DNA of 64,000 nucleotides from Enterobacter dykesii (GCF_008364625.2 NZ_CP126604.1:2976001-3040000); one strand, 5' to 3'; shown: positions 29,129 through 36,903, counted from the first letter of the stretch. The notes: generated by a model not told the origin, from the letters alone. Numbers and translations: made by a program.

Positions 29129-29684
29129 ACGGTGAGAAGCACTTTACCAGAGGTAAACACCTCCGGTGCTGAAGGCAATTGCTGTTAACCCTTTTAGGGT
29201 ATTAGTAGTGCAGGCGGGGTGAACGTCGCTGTGGGCTCTTCTGTTTTCTGGCGACTGTTTCACGATAGGCCACAAACAACGGATCAGTATGATCCGGCAT
29301 TCGAGATGCCATTTCTTTTTCAGTGATTCCTTCACGCTTAAGCAGCGTCACCACGGTGAATAGAGGCAGTTGAAGGTCAGCACAGATTTTTGCCAGCATT
29401 GCGCCGGATTCGTAGTACATTCGGGCCATTCGCTTAGTGGCATACTGACTGGTATTGCTTATCTTACGACAGCGAGGATTCCACGAGTTATCGTAAAGGC
29501 CTTTTACCAGGTCATACGGCAAACGTAGGAGCAGCGCCGTTTTGCCTGGGGTGTAACCGTGAACGAGCATTTTTTTAGCAGTCTCGATCAGTGAGGTATC
29601 ACGAGAGCGGGCCTTGTAAAAACGGGACAAATCAGGGGCTTCAGCACCGGAGGTGTTTACCTCTGGTAAAGTGCTTCGCACCGT
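29129..29684. repeat. 46-bp inverted repeat enclosing most of the HTH gene
   Basis: Positions 29129-29174 and 29639-29684 are reverse complements: 38 bp (29136-29173 with 29640-29677) match perfectly and the match extends outward with one mismatch. The right arm lies within codons near the start of the helix-turn-helix gene; the left arm lies just past its stop. The 464-bp interior could invert. Confidence 0.85.
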
Positions 29685-29789
29685 AAGGGATTCAGCCGTC
29701 AGGCTGTTGGTTGTCTGGCTGTTGCCAGTTACTTTCTCACACAATATTCCTCCAGTATCAGAATGGTTGATCTGCCTCAGATAAATCAT
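29202..29789 (-). CDS. DNA-binding protein with two HTH-like segments
   Basis: A protein of up to 195 residues with two helix-turn-helix-like segments (HGYTPGKTALLLRLPYDLVKGLYD, quoted here only as its position about residues 77-100, and AKICADLQLPLFTVVTLLKREG-type at about 134-156). ATG 29789 has no ribosome site; a TTG at 29744 preceded by GGAGG is a strong alternative and gives 180 residues. The first segment after the start is coded by one arm of the inverted repeat. It could be a regulator or a small-terminase-like DNA-binding protein; no family is recognised. Confidence 0.6.
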   Translation of the reverse strand: MIYLRQINHSDTGGILCEKVTGNSQTTNSLTAESLTVRSTLPEVNTSGAEAPDLSRFYKARSRDTSLIETAKKMLVHGYTPGKTALLLRLPYDLVKGLYDNSWNPRCRKISNTSQYATKRMARMYYESGAMLAKICADLQLPLFTVVTLLKREGITEKEMASRMPDHTDPLFVAYRETVARKQKSPQRRSPRLHY

Positions 29790-29797
29790 ACACAGGT

Positions 29798-30835
29798 TCA
29801 GGTTTCGGCTCGGTGCTCTTTTGGCAACAGGTGCGCTGGGATGTGTTCCGGCCCGGCTTCTGCCATGTATTCCTCGCGTGTCCGTACAGGTATGCCTTCA
29901 CGTTCATCTTGTGAATGTCGAGCAACCCAATAAACGTACTTGATACTCTGCAACGAACCGTCAGCATTACGATTAGGGGCAGCGTCACCGCTCAGGGCAT
30001 TGATAAACTCTTCAGTAACCACACCATCTTCATCGAAGATCGTTATCTGCTTCAGTGCTTCAAAATAATGCTGATCGATCAGAGCTACGACCCTGTCAAC
30101 ATCGGTTTCACCGTGTTCAGCACCGTACTCCATAAATCCGAAATCATCGGGACCATTTTCGCGCCAGAGCTTAAGATCAAAAATGTCGGCACGCTGTGGC
30201 GTTTCCGAACTGTTCACCGCATCATGAGCGGAAACATCATCGCTGCTATCACTAGCAGGCTGTGAAAAGCCAGATCGCTGTTCAGGATCATCCTCGGCAG
30301 ATGCAGAGGCCACACTATCAGCCTGTTGCACAGGTTCACTCGCCGTGGGGGACACATCAGGGGATTGCTGTCCGTGTTCTTGCTGCTGTGCCTGCTCGTC
30401 ATCGCCTTTGTTCTCCTCGTTTGTCGGCTCTGCTGCTTTTTTCTTCTTAGGCTTGGATGTTGATTCGTTAGGATGTGGTGGAGTAATCCCCAGGGCAGCA
30501 ACAGACGCAGGGGGGATCGCCACGTAGTTACTTGAATTAACGTTACCACGCACTTTTTCAGTACGCTTTATAACCACCTTTGCATCATCCAGCGCCTTAA
30601 GAGCATCGATCACAGTCTTTTCTGATACGCCCATCTCCCACGCAATAACGTTGGTGTTGGTATGAATGGGATCATTATTTCCACGATCCTTATTCTCCTG
30701 AAACGTCCAGATGTATGCATAAATCAACTTCATCGTGGCAGTGAATCGAATTTCACCTTCTGGCGTGCGTAGTTTAGTAATCCGGCGAATGCTGGAATAA
30801 ATGACATCGTAAGTGTCAGTTTTTTTGTTGCCCAT
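29798..30835 (-). CDS. Winged-helix replication-initiation-like protein
   Basis: 345 residues. The N-terminal 110 residues (DTYDVIYSSIRRITKL ... HTNTNVIAWEMGVSEKTVIDALKALDDAKVVIKR) form a winged-helix module of the type seen in phage and plasmid replication proteins. A long acidic, Ser/Gln-rich, probably disordered linker follows (about 120-225), then a conserved-looking C-terminal domain (DIFDLKLWRENGPDDFGFMEYG ... IKYVYWVARHSQDEREG). ATG 30835 has AGGGAG 8 nt upstream and is preferred over the open start at 30886. A replication or transcription-initiator role is inference; no primase or helicase motif is seen. Confidence 0.65.
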   Translation of the reverse strand: MGNKKTDTYDVIYSSIRRITKLRTPEGEIRFTATMKLIYAYIWTFQENKDRGNNDPIHTNTNVIAWEMGVSEKTVIDALKALDDAKVVIKRTEKVRGNVNSSNYVAIPPASVAALGITPPHPNESTSKPKKKKAAEPTNEENKGDDEQAQQQEHGQQSPDVSPTASEPVQQADSVASASAEDDPEQRSGFSQPASDSSDDVSAHDAVNSSETPQRADIFDLKLWRENGPDDFGFMEYGAEHGETDVDRVVALIDQHYFEALKQITIFDEDGVVTEEFINALSGDAAPNRNADGSLQSIKYVYWVARHSQDEREGIPVRTREEYMAEAGPEHIPAHLLPKEHRAET

Positions 30836-30998
30836 CGTTGTTTCTCCCTGCTGGGTGCGGTTGTTGTTCGTTGCGTTGTTGAACATGTTTTGCCAGGTTC
30901 TGGCATATGTTGCGGATCAGCTGTGGAACACGAATCCCCAGTCGATCAGACTCTTCACGTAAAATTGCATATGTTTCATCGTCTAGCGACAGCTTCAT
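30816..30998 (-). CDS. Ribbon-helix-helix-type small DNA-binding protein
   Basis: 60 residues, MKLSLDDETYAILREESDRLGIRVPQLIRNIC..., fitting the ribbon-helix-helix (Arc/CopG-like) pattern: a beta strand then two helices. The SD sequence GAGGAGG lies 9 nt before ATG 30998; an upstream in-frame TTG overlaps the SD and is not used. It overlaps the following gene by 20 nt. Such proteins usually autoregulate their operon or control copy number; the palindromes at 31689 and 26354 are candidate targets (inference). Confidence 0.7.
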   Translation of the reverse strand: MKLSLDDETYAILREESDRLGIRVPQLIRNICQNLAKHVQQRNEQQPHPAGRNNDGQQKN

Positions 30999-31085
30999 AT
31001 CAAAAATCCTCCTCAATAAGGTACAAAAGACCTCCCGCCAGTGGTCGCCCAGAAGGCGAACCGGCTCAGGTTTTGTTCAGTGTTG

Positions 31086-31532
31086 TTAGGCTGCGGTTGC
31101 TGTCGGGAATTCGCCAGCCAGTGGATAACCGTAGGCTTCAAGTTCTTCTGCACCGCTGACAGCCACAAGCAGCATAATGATCTGCTCATGAGTCAGGGAA
31201 AGACCTAGCTTATCCAGATAAAGCTGTCGATGGCCTTCCAGGATTGGACGAAGTATATCGGTCAACTCCATTCCGGCAGCGCGTTGATTGCTCAGAGGCT
31301 TCAGCACCGACTTCACTGCCCGTGCATGTTTCGCCTTTTTACGTTCCTGCTTCAAAATATTAAGACAGACGGCGATCTGCGGGAATCGAGCATGTACAGC
31401 GTCTGCGCCGCCGTTTCTACTTATGAAGGCCCACAAGGCTGATTTGGTGTATTTGCCGTTCAGGATGAGATCAGCGATCTGCTCGCCTGTCATAGTGGTC
31501 AGGTCGAGACGTTGGGATTTCGGTTTATTCAT
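31086..31532 (-). CDS. First gene of the leftward element operon, unknown
   Basis: 148 residues (MNKPKSQRLDLTTMTGEQIADLILNGKYTK...). GGAG lies 6 nt before ATG 31532, so the longer open frame is not used. The protein is mostly helical and basic in its middle (KQERKKAKHARAVKSVLK) and ends with an Ala/Thr tail. I do not recognise a family. It is the first gene after the strong promoter at 31679-31707, so an early function such as replication or regulation is likely (inference). Confidence 0.65.
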   Translation of the reverse strand: MNKPKSQRLDLTTMTGEQIADLILNGKYTKSALWAFISRNGGADAVHARFPQIAVCLNILKQERKKAKHARAVKSVLKPLSNQRAAGMELTDILRPILEGHRQLYLDKLGLSLTHEQIIMLLVAVSGAEELEAYGYPLAGEFPTATAA

Positions 31533-31678
31533 TGGGTTCTCCGTTTTCGTTAAAAATATTAGCGGAGGTCTCTTTGTACCCATTTTGTATTGCCATCGGT
31601 TTGACAGAGGGTGTCAGAAATGCGGCAGTTTTTTTTCGTTCGAGGATTAGTAGATAAATCATTACCCTACTAAGATCT

Positions 31679-31707
31679 ATTGTATCAGATTCCCATGGGA
31701 ATAGCAA
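31679..31707 (-). promoter_or_regulatory. Main leftward promoter with a perfect 14-bp operator palindrome
   Basis: Leftward -35 TTGCTA (31702-31707), 17-bp spacer, -10 TACAAT (31679-31684). The spacer contains the perfect palindrome ATTCCCATGGGAAT (31689-31702), so a bound dimer would block RNA polymerase. A Fur-like TGATAATGATT lies just upstream of the -35 (minus strand, about 31708-31718). Confidence 0.65.
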
Positions 31708-32305
31708 TCATTATCATGTAGGATTATATAATACGTAGTAGTCATTATAACATTACCAGCCAAAGAAATCTTTGTCAATAGGGCTAAATCGCTCTGTAAC
31801 GCTCCACACGGGGATTTGTCACCATAGGAGTACATACGCATCACCACCACCATTTAAACGCCGTAGAGAGGCGTTGAGGAGGTTAGTTAGTTAACCCGCG
31901 CCGCGCCGGAGTGAACCGGACAGATGCAAAGCAGTCCTCTCCGCCGTGCTCCGATCCACATATGGCGAACAAGTTCGCAGCTTCCACACAGAGTGAGAGC
32001 GTAGCTCTCTGGCGTAGCCTGTCGGGTTACCCGAGTCACAGAGCGTAAGCGATGGGCTAACGAGGGTTAGAGGGTCACGAGATGACGAGTCTGTTCACGT
32101 CATCGAAGATGAGCTTCTTACCACACATATCTGAAGAGGCAGAGCCATTCAGAGCAGAGCGATAAGACATCACTCCTTAACACCAACAATTGAACGCATG
32201 TTCAACCAGTCTTTGACCTTAAGGTGTTGACCTTGTTTTTATGATTTAGTCAAAAGGATGTGTTAGTAAAATAGTTAACGAAGTTAAAAAATGATTTAGT
32301 AAGCT

Positions 32306-32437
32306 GAACTTTCTTCAGTGGTAAAACGGCACTATACCACTTACCTTTATTTAGTGGATTACCACTTACTTTTCTTCAGTGGCTAGACGTGCTTATGGTC
32401 TGCCTCCTACGAGGCCACTGAACTTTCTTCAGTGGCC
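32306..32437. repeat. Iteron-like CTTTCTTCAGTGG repeat cluster
   Basis: GAACTTTCTTCAGTGG occurs at 32306-32321 and 32420-32435, with a variant ACTTTTCTTCAGTGG at 32368-32382 and a looser CTTTATTTAGTGG at about 32344-32356; inverted CCACT copies lie between. The last copy forms a perfect hairpin GGCCACTGAA-CTTTC-TTCAGTGGCC (32413-32437). AT-rich flanks make this a candidate replication origin or repressor-binding cluster. Confidence 0.6.
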
Positions 32438-33246
32438 TACTTGTCAATAATCCACACCATCCTGGGGAATTAAATACAGCTTAAATAGAGTTAAATACTC
32501 ATTAAATGCCCCCTCCTGCCGTCTGGTGTCACTGGCTCGCCTGTGGGATTTGGTGATCGTTATATCGAGATGTACACAACGAACCCGCGCCAGTGCTGGA
32601 TGCGTTAAGTCTGTCAACCAAATGTGTGTCAAACCAGTTTACCCCCCTCCTCATTTCAAGCCGAAAAAATTAATTTCTTCGAAAAAAACAACTGAAAACC
32701 TCCATTTCTGGGCCTGTGAGAGCCTCTCAGCACGGCGCTGCGCTATCGGTGTGTCAGTTACAATTGTGTGGAGATGACGCGCTGTAGCGCTTCTGGTGGA
32801 GCATACGGGGCCATTGGTGGGGCAGTTCACACTTGTGTGGGAAAAGATACGAAGCGGTGACGGCTAGGACGGGAGAATTTCGCTTGGTGATGGCAGACTT
32901 TCAGCCCGCTGTGGTAACGTCGCCGTAGTAGCTCTTTTTCTGCTGATAAAGAGAATAATGCTCTTTCATCATGTTTGATGCGCTGGCAGCTTCAAAGGCC
33001 TGAAACCTGAAATTGTTTGGTGACCGGACAAACTTATCCAAAATCCTTGAACAAGAGAACTCACCTCAAATCCTCTCTAATGCTTTCCTTCTGTTGATGA
33101 AATCGCTGTTGTGTACCCCGCTTCGCATCAACGCTCCGAAAAGCAATACCTGACTATTCCAGTCAAGTACTTATAAGATACAATATGTTAAATGGCTGTA
33201 CAATTAGTGAACATAGGCACTTCAAAACATCAAGTTATCTCCCTTG

Positions 33247-33367
33247 CGTCAGCCCAAAGCAGCATTGTGTAACAGCACTGCTTGTTGCAGTGAGGCGTGT
33301 CGCTGAAGGCATCACGTAGCGATATTTGGCGAAGAAAAGCGCTTTTCACCGAGGGCCTGGGCTGACG
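33247..33367. ncRNA. Candidate structured RNA closed by a 10-bp stem
   Basis: CGTCAGCCCA (33247-33256) pairs perfectly with TGGGCTGACG (33358-33367). Inside lie a hairpin AAGCAG ... CTGCTT (33257-33282) and a perfect palindrome GAAAAGCGCTTTTC (33334-33347). The strand is unknown and no promoter was assigned. It might be RNA or a DNA structure such as a single-strand origin. Confidence 0.35.
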
Positions 33368-33754
33368 GTCTAGCAGATCACAAACTGTTATGGGTACATT
33401 CTTAGTTCCATCGTTACGCACACATATATGTTATCTATATGTTGCACGTAACTATCAAAACCACTGGCAACATTCATTATTCTTATAAAGATTGCGCGAC
33501 ATCATGTTGCGCAATTCTGACCTCCCGTTGAAGAAATCAGCACTCGATCAGATTTTGAATTTTTTTTCTTAATTATTGACATCTCTTCCAGGCCTTATGC
33601 TGTGTAGGGTTTTGCATTTTTACCCTTTCACAACCTCAATTTAACGTCAAAATCAACCCTTGTGCAGAAAAGAATCATCACTAGAATATCGACTATGTGG
33701 GGCCGCTATTGATTGACCACCCCCACATGTAGTGCCGCGCCTGAATTTTAGGCG

Positions 33755-33786
33755 TAAAAAAACCGGATTCATTTGCATGAACCCGG
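33755..33786 (-). terminator. Leftward terminator left of the cargo genes
   Basis: CCGGATTCAT-TTGC-ATGAACCCGG hairpin (one mismatch) which on the minus strand is followed by TTTTTTT. It would block leftward readthrough from beyond the cargo genes. A second small hairpin CGCCT/AGGCG lies just left of it. Confidence 0.6.
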
Positions 33787-33918
33787 CTTACAAAGCATGA
33801 CCAATACGAGTCGCCAAACTCGTATGAATCTTAGCCTTGCCTTCATTTTTCACGGCTTGATTGTGCCAGGCAAAGAGGATCATGTAAACCTTAAAATGAC
33901 GCTCATAAGGAGCAATGC

Positions 33919-34185
33919 ATGACTATTTGTAAACAATCACACCGTTACAACACTCTTTTCATTAGCTTACCTCACGATCAAGGTGGTGAAGGTCGCCATA
34001 AATGTTGTGGCTGCGCTTACGATCAGGGTTACCGCGCTGGCTTGGCTCGCACAGGTCAGGTTTGGGTAGACTTAGCCGCCTTACCTGATAGCCAGGCGGG
34101 AACCGTTCGCCACAAAAGTCCTCAAGCAGCGTTTGCTGATGGTTATCGTGATGGTGTGCGTGAATCCTACCGTCACGCTGGTTAA
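33919..34185 (+). CDS. Small Cys-containing protein upstream of the DUF4062 gene
   Basis: 88 residues with two similar halves: GRHKCCGCAYDQGYRAGLAR and, about 40 residues later, VRHKSPQAAFADGYRDGVRE. The first half has the Cys cluster HKCCGC. AAGGAG lies 6 nt before the ATG. I recall similar short proteins (HKCxGCAY...QAGTVRHKSP) next to accessory and defence genes of enterobacterial islands, but no function is established to my knowledge. It is 46 bp upstream of the DUF4062 gene on the same strand and probably co-transcribed. Confidence 0.7.
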   Translation: MTICKQSHRYNTLFISLPHDQGGEGRHKCCGCAYDQGYRAGLARTGQVWVDLAALPDSQAGTVRHKSPQAAFADGYRDGVRESYRHAG

Positions 34186-34231
34186 TGTTGAATGAAGGGG
34201 CTCATGCCCCTTCCTCTTTCAAGGGATAAAA

Positions 34232-35227
34232 ATGGATAAACGTTACCAGGTTTTCGTAAGTTCAACTTTTACGGATTTAGAAGAAGAACGAAAACACGTC
34301 ATACAAACTCTGATGGAAATGGATTGCATTCCAGCAGGCATGGAGTTGTTCCCAGCAATCGATGAAGGCCAATGGGAGTTCATAAAAAAAGTAATTGATG
34401 ACTGTGATTATTATCTGCTGATCATTGGTGGTCGTTATGGCTCTGTTGCGGAAGATGGTTTAAGTTACACCGAAAAGGAATTCGATTACGCTGTTTCAAA
34501 AGGTTTACGCGTCGTTGTTTTGGTACATGAGAATCCGGAAAATCTACCTTTAGCCAAATCTGAAAAAGATTCTGAACTCAGAGAGAAGCTAGTTGCATTC
34601 ATAGAGAAGGCCTCAACCAATCGTCTCAGGAAAACATGGGCAACAGCAAAAGACCTACCAGGGTTAGTAGCCCTTAGTATGAGCAAGACAATGAAAACGT
34701 ATCCAGCAGTCGGTTGGATTAGGGCAAACCAAACTTCTAAAGAATCCGATTTAAGAGCACTTATAGAGTTACAAAAAGAAAATGAACAACTTAGGTTTGA
34801 TCTTGATCAACTCAAAGCACATAGCCCTAAAATTGAAGAGTTGAACCTCGCTGATTTTGAGAGTGTTTTCGAGTTTAAATGCCAATCTACTTATTTACAG
34901 AATAGCCGTGAAAGGTTATCAATATGGGATGCAAGGATGTCCTGGAAAGACATTTTTGCTCTTATCTCGCCCTATCTTACACAACATCTCAATGAATCAA
35001 TTGTGTCGCGAACTTTGGGCGATGCAGCCAAAGAAAAAGAAAATCAAAGCGGAAGCTCACCTAAGGTCGTATCTCAAGATTTAAAAACTATCTCTATACA
35101 ATTACAAGCATACGGGCTAATCAACGTTGAAAATCTGAGGACCACAACAGGAAAATATGACTTATTTTGGACTTTGACCAAAAGCGGTAAAGATTTAATG
35201 ATTAAAATCCGAACAATAAAAAAATAA
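34232..35227 (+). CDS. DUF4062-domain protein, probable defence cargo
   Basis: 331 residues. Residues 1-95 are a clear DUF4062 domain: [32 protein letters not shown], then [15 protein letters not shown] and [21 protein letters not shown]. The fold is related to TIR/SLOG-type Rossmann domains used in bacterial immunity (family knowledge). Residues about 170-190 form a coiled coil ([21 protein letters not shown]) and the C-terminal 100 residues look like a winged helix ([20 protein letters not shown]). AAGGG precedes the ATG, and a strong terminator follows. An anti-phage sensor-effector role is inference from domain and location. Confidence 0.75.
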   Translation: MDKRYQVFVSSTFTDLEEERKHVIQTLMEMDCIPAGMELFPAIDEGQWEFIKKVIDDCDYYLLIIGGRYGSVAEDGLSYTEKEFDYAVSKGLRVVVLVHENPENLPLAKSEKDSELREKLVAFIEKASTNRLRKTWATAKDLPGLVALSMSKTMKTYPAVGWIRANQTSKESDLRALIELQKENEQLRFDLDQLKAHSPKIEELNLADFESVFEFKCQSTYLQNSRERLSIWDARMSWKDIFALISPYLTQHLNESIVSRTLGDAAKEKENQSGSSPKVVSQDLKTISIQLQAYGLINVENLRTTTGKYDLFWTLTKSGKDLMIKIRTIKK

Positions 35228-35260
35228 ACTCAAGTAGCATCAGAATAAGTAGTCTTTGTT

Positions 35261-35288
35261 TCGCCCCCTACGATGGGGGCGATTTTTA
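35261..35288 (+). terminator. Rho-independent terminator after the DUF4062 gene
   Basis: TCGCCCCC-TACGAT-GGGGGCGA hairpin (35261-35282) followed by TTTTTAT, ending the two-gene cargo transcript before the convergent integrase. Confidence 0.85.
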
Positions 35289-35353
35289 TACTCCTTTCAT
35301 GGATACTGCTATTATCTGTTACGCAAATATACCAACCGAGTTAGTGAAATCAA

Positions 35354-36706
35354 TTACCAATCCAAGCCATCAACCACATAGCATACCGTGGATAGCGGGA
35401 ATGTATGAAGATAGCGCCTAGTGATTCCAGAGCCGCTCTTCTCATGACCAACCACCTGTTGCAAATGCGCCAAGTTGCCAACCCAACCAGCCAAGCAGGT
35501 TGAGATCATTGTGTGTCTGAAACTATGCACCAGGCGGCGTTGTCCGTAATCATCAAGGTAAGGGATTCCAAGTTGATCGCGAACGTCAGCAAGCACTTTG
35601 CCGATCTTCGGCATGTTCTTACCCGACACAGGTGAGAAAATCTTCTCTTTCCATTGACGGTTTACAAACTCAAGAAAACCCCACTCGATTAGTTTGGGAT
35701 GGATCGCCACCTGCCTTGTAGCGTTTTCGGTTTTACCCTGTCCTCCTTCAGCGATCAGGAGATAGTGCCGCTGGCTATCTTCATCAAATTTGATCTGTGA
35801 TTTCTCCAGCTTGGCGATCTCCCCTCTTCTGGCTCCCGTATACGCCAACAAAAGAGTGATCCATTTCTGCCAGCCATCAGGCTGCATGAGCGCCCACCCT
35901 ACAAACTTTCTCATTTCTGCTGCACTGTAAGCTCCAAACCTAGCTTTCGACGGTGCGGCGACTACACCATCAGTCGGTGATTTCTCCAGAATATCTTTAT
36001 TGTCAGTCAGGAAGGTTTTAAACAGCGATTTGTAAATCTTCAAATGCTTGTGGATAGACTCAGCGCCAACCAAATCTTCTGGCGGAACATCATCACACTC
36101 GATCAGTTGCTGAACCGTCATTGACCGATAAGGCTGCACAACACGCTTTGGCAAGTTTTCAACAACTTCCATCACCTGCTTGATGTCCTGCTTGGTGATC
36201 GTCATTACATCTGTTGATGCACCAAGGACAATGAACATGACTTCCATAAAGCGCTCATTGGCCTGTGAAATTGCCTTCGTCCAGTTTTGGGCTTTCTCCT
36301 TTTTGTACATATTCCAAGCGCCAGCAAGTGTTAACACATCCTTTGACTGTGCTTCTGTTTGTTCTTCCTCATCTTCTGAAGGCGCAACAACCTCGCGGTA
36401 TTCCTGAACAACTATCGGCTGAAGATTGCGCCGTTCTTCACTGAGAAATTGTTGTGCCAGCCATTGTTCATTCTGCTGCTTCAGGCTATTGCCATACTCG
36501 GAAAGACGCTTACCGAAGTGATCCGGTTGGATGGTTCCACGTTGAACCAGAGGGATTACAGGAGAAGCAAAAGACATGAGCAACTGCGCCTGGGTGTGGC
36601 TGTCAGTCTCCAGCGACTTGCGAAAATATTTATTACCGGGCAGGCGGAAACGAACGTAATAAATCCCGTTGCGTGTGATGGTGTGACGTATGGTTCTGTG
36701 GCCCAT
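35354..36706 (-). CDS. Tyrosine integrase of the element
   Basis: Phage-type tyrosine recombinase of 450 residues. An N-terminal arm-binding part (TITRNGIYYVRFRLPGNKYFRKSLETD) is followed by a core-binding domain (about 125-250) and a catalytic domain with R in YTGARRGEIAKL (about residue 291), the HSFRHT motif (about 395), VGHE and the nucleophile in RRYLHTF (about 433). The start has GAGG 8 nt upstream. It lies directly inside attR and reads away from it. Its upstream region is the orphan TPP aptamer copy, so host transcription from the old thiM promoter side would run into it. Confidence 0.92.
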   Translation of the reverse strand: MGHRTIRHTITRNGIYYVRFRLPGNKYFRKSLETDSHTQAQLLMSFASPVIPLVQRGTIQPDHFGKRLSEYGNSLKQQNEQWLAQQFLSEERRNLQPIVVQEYREVVAPSEDEEEQTEAQSKDVLTLAGAWNMYKKEKAQNWTKAISQANERFMEVMFIVLGASTDVMTITKQDIKQVMEVVENLPKRVVQPYRSMTVQQLIECDDVPPEDLVGAESIHKHLKIYKSLFKTFLTDNKDILEKSPTDGVVAAPSKARFGAYSAAEMRKFVGWALMQPDGWQKWITLLLAYTGARRGEIAKLEKSQIKFDEDSQRHYLLIAEGGQGKTENATRQVAIHPKLIEWGFLEFVNRQWKEKIFSPVSGKNMPKIGKVLADVRDQLGIPYLDDYGQRRLVHSFRHTMISTCLAGWVGNLAHLQQVVGHEKSGSGITRRYLHTFPLSTVCYVVDGLDW

Positions 36707-36790
36707 TCTGAAAGCCTCATTGAGTAATGAACTATCAAAACAGGACGTTAAAGCTAGAAATTTATTTTTATTTTCAATGAATAACCGCCA

Positions 36791-36863
36791 GACTACGCTG
36801 GCATTATCCAGATCAGGTAATACGGGTATTTCTCAGCCTTCACGTGGAAGGGCACCCCGAGTC
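36791..36863 (-). promoter_or_regulatory. Second TPP aptamer copy, orphaned at attR upstream of the integrase
   Basis: On the minus strand GACTCGGGGTGC ... CTGAGAAATACCCG ... ACCTGATCTGGATAATGCC ... GCGTAGTC keeps every conserved TPP-binding segment; P1 can still close by GACT with AGTC supplied by element DNA. It ends 85 nt before the integrase ATG. No thi gene lies downstream and no clear terminator follows the aptamer, so TPP-dependent control of the integrase is possible but unproven. Confidence 0.8.
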
Positions 36864-36866
36864 AAA
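36793..36866. repeat. attR, right copy of the duplicated riboswitch sequence
   Basis: Direct repeat of 22912-22985 (51 identical bases, three differences, 20 identical bases). Everything to the right of the crossover is native chromosome and should contain the original thiM promoter. Confidence 0.9.
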
Positions 36867-36903
36867 ATACTTTTAAAACAGTGACTTATTAAAATCAATG
36901 TTC

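Larger units (their letters stand above)
31708..33756. other. Gene-poor central region of the element
   Basis: About 2 kb with no ORF that has a ribosome site and protein-like sequence. It contains a moderately GC-rich stretch (31850-32160) with small hairpins such as AACGCC/GGCGTT (31857-31875 region) and CGGGTTACCCG (about 32023-32033), a cluster of CAGTGG repeats (32306-32437), and a hairpin-rich block (33247-33367). It may hold an origin, a packaging site, and untranslated RNAs. ATTGCGC / GCGCAAT (33491-33515) is one more inverted pair. Confidence 0.5.
22912..36866. mobile_element. Integrated satellite-like element in the thiM TPP riboswitch
   Basis: A 13.9-kb element bounded by 74-nt direct repeats of the TPP aptamer (attL 22912-22985, attR 36793-36866; first 51 bp identical, 3 differences after that). 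It carries its own tyrosine integrase next to attR, integrase arm-type repeats next to attL, replication/regulatory-like genes, a capsid and decoration protein, a tape-measure-like protein, an EAL protein and DUF4062 cargo. Terminase, portal, head protease, tail tube, lysis genes, AlpA and a recognisable primase are not seen. It is too small and incomplete for a tailed phage, which suggests a phage satellite or a decayed remnant (inference). Confidence 0.8.

Noticed and set aside
29144-29335. 63-codon minus-strand ORF beside the left arm of the inverted repeat
   Set aside because: Shadow of the 3' end of the HTH gene and the repeat arm; no ribosome site.
32306-32437. Repeat cluster as a CRISPR array
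   Set aside because: Repeats are short, few, variable in spacing and partly inverted; no cas genes are present.
33247-33367. Structured block as an integron attC site
   Set aside because: The R and L box core (GTTRRRY) pattern is not seen at the ends and no integron integrase or cassettes are near.
32444-33421. Several short ORFs in the central gene-poor region
   Set aside because: No start signals, biased composition, and overlap with repeats and hairpins.
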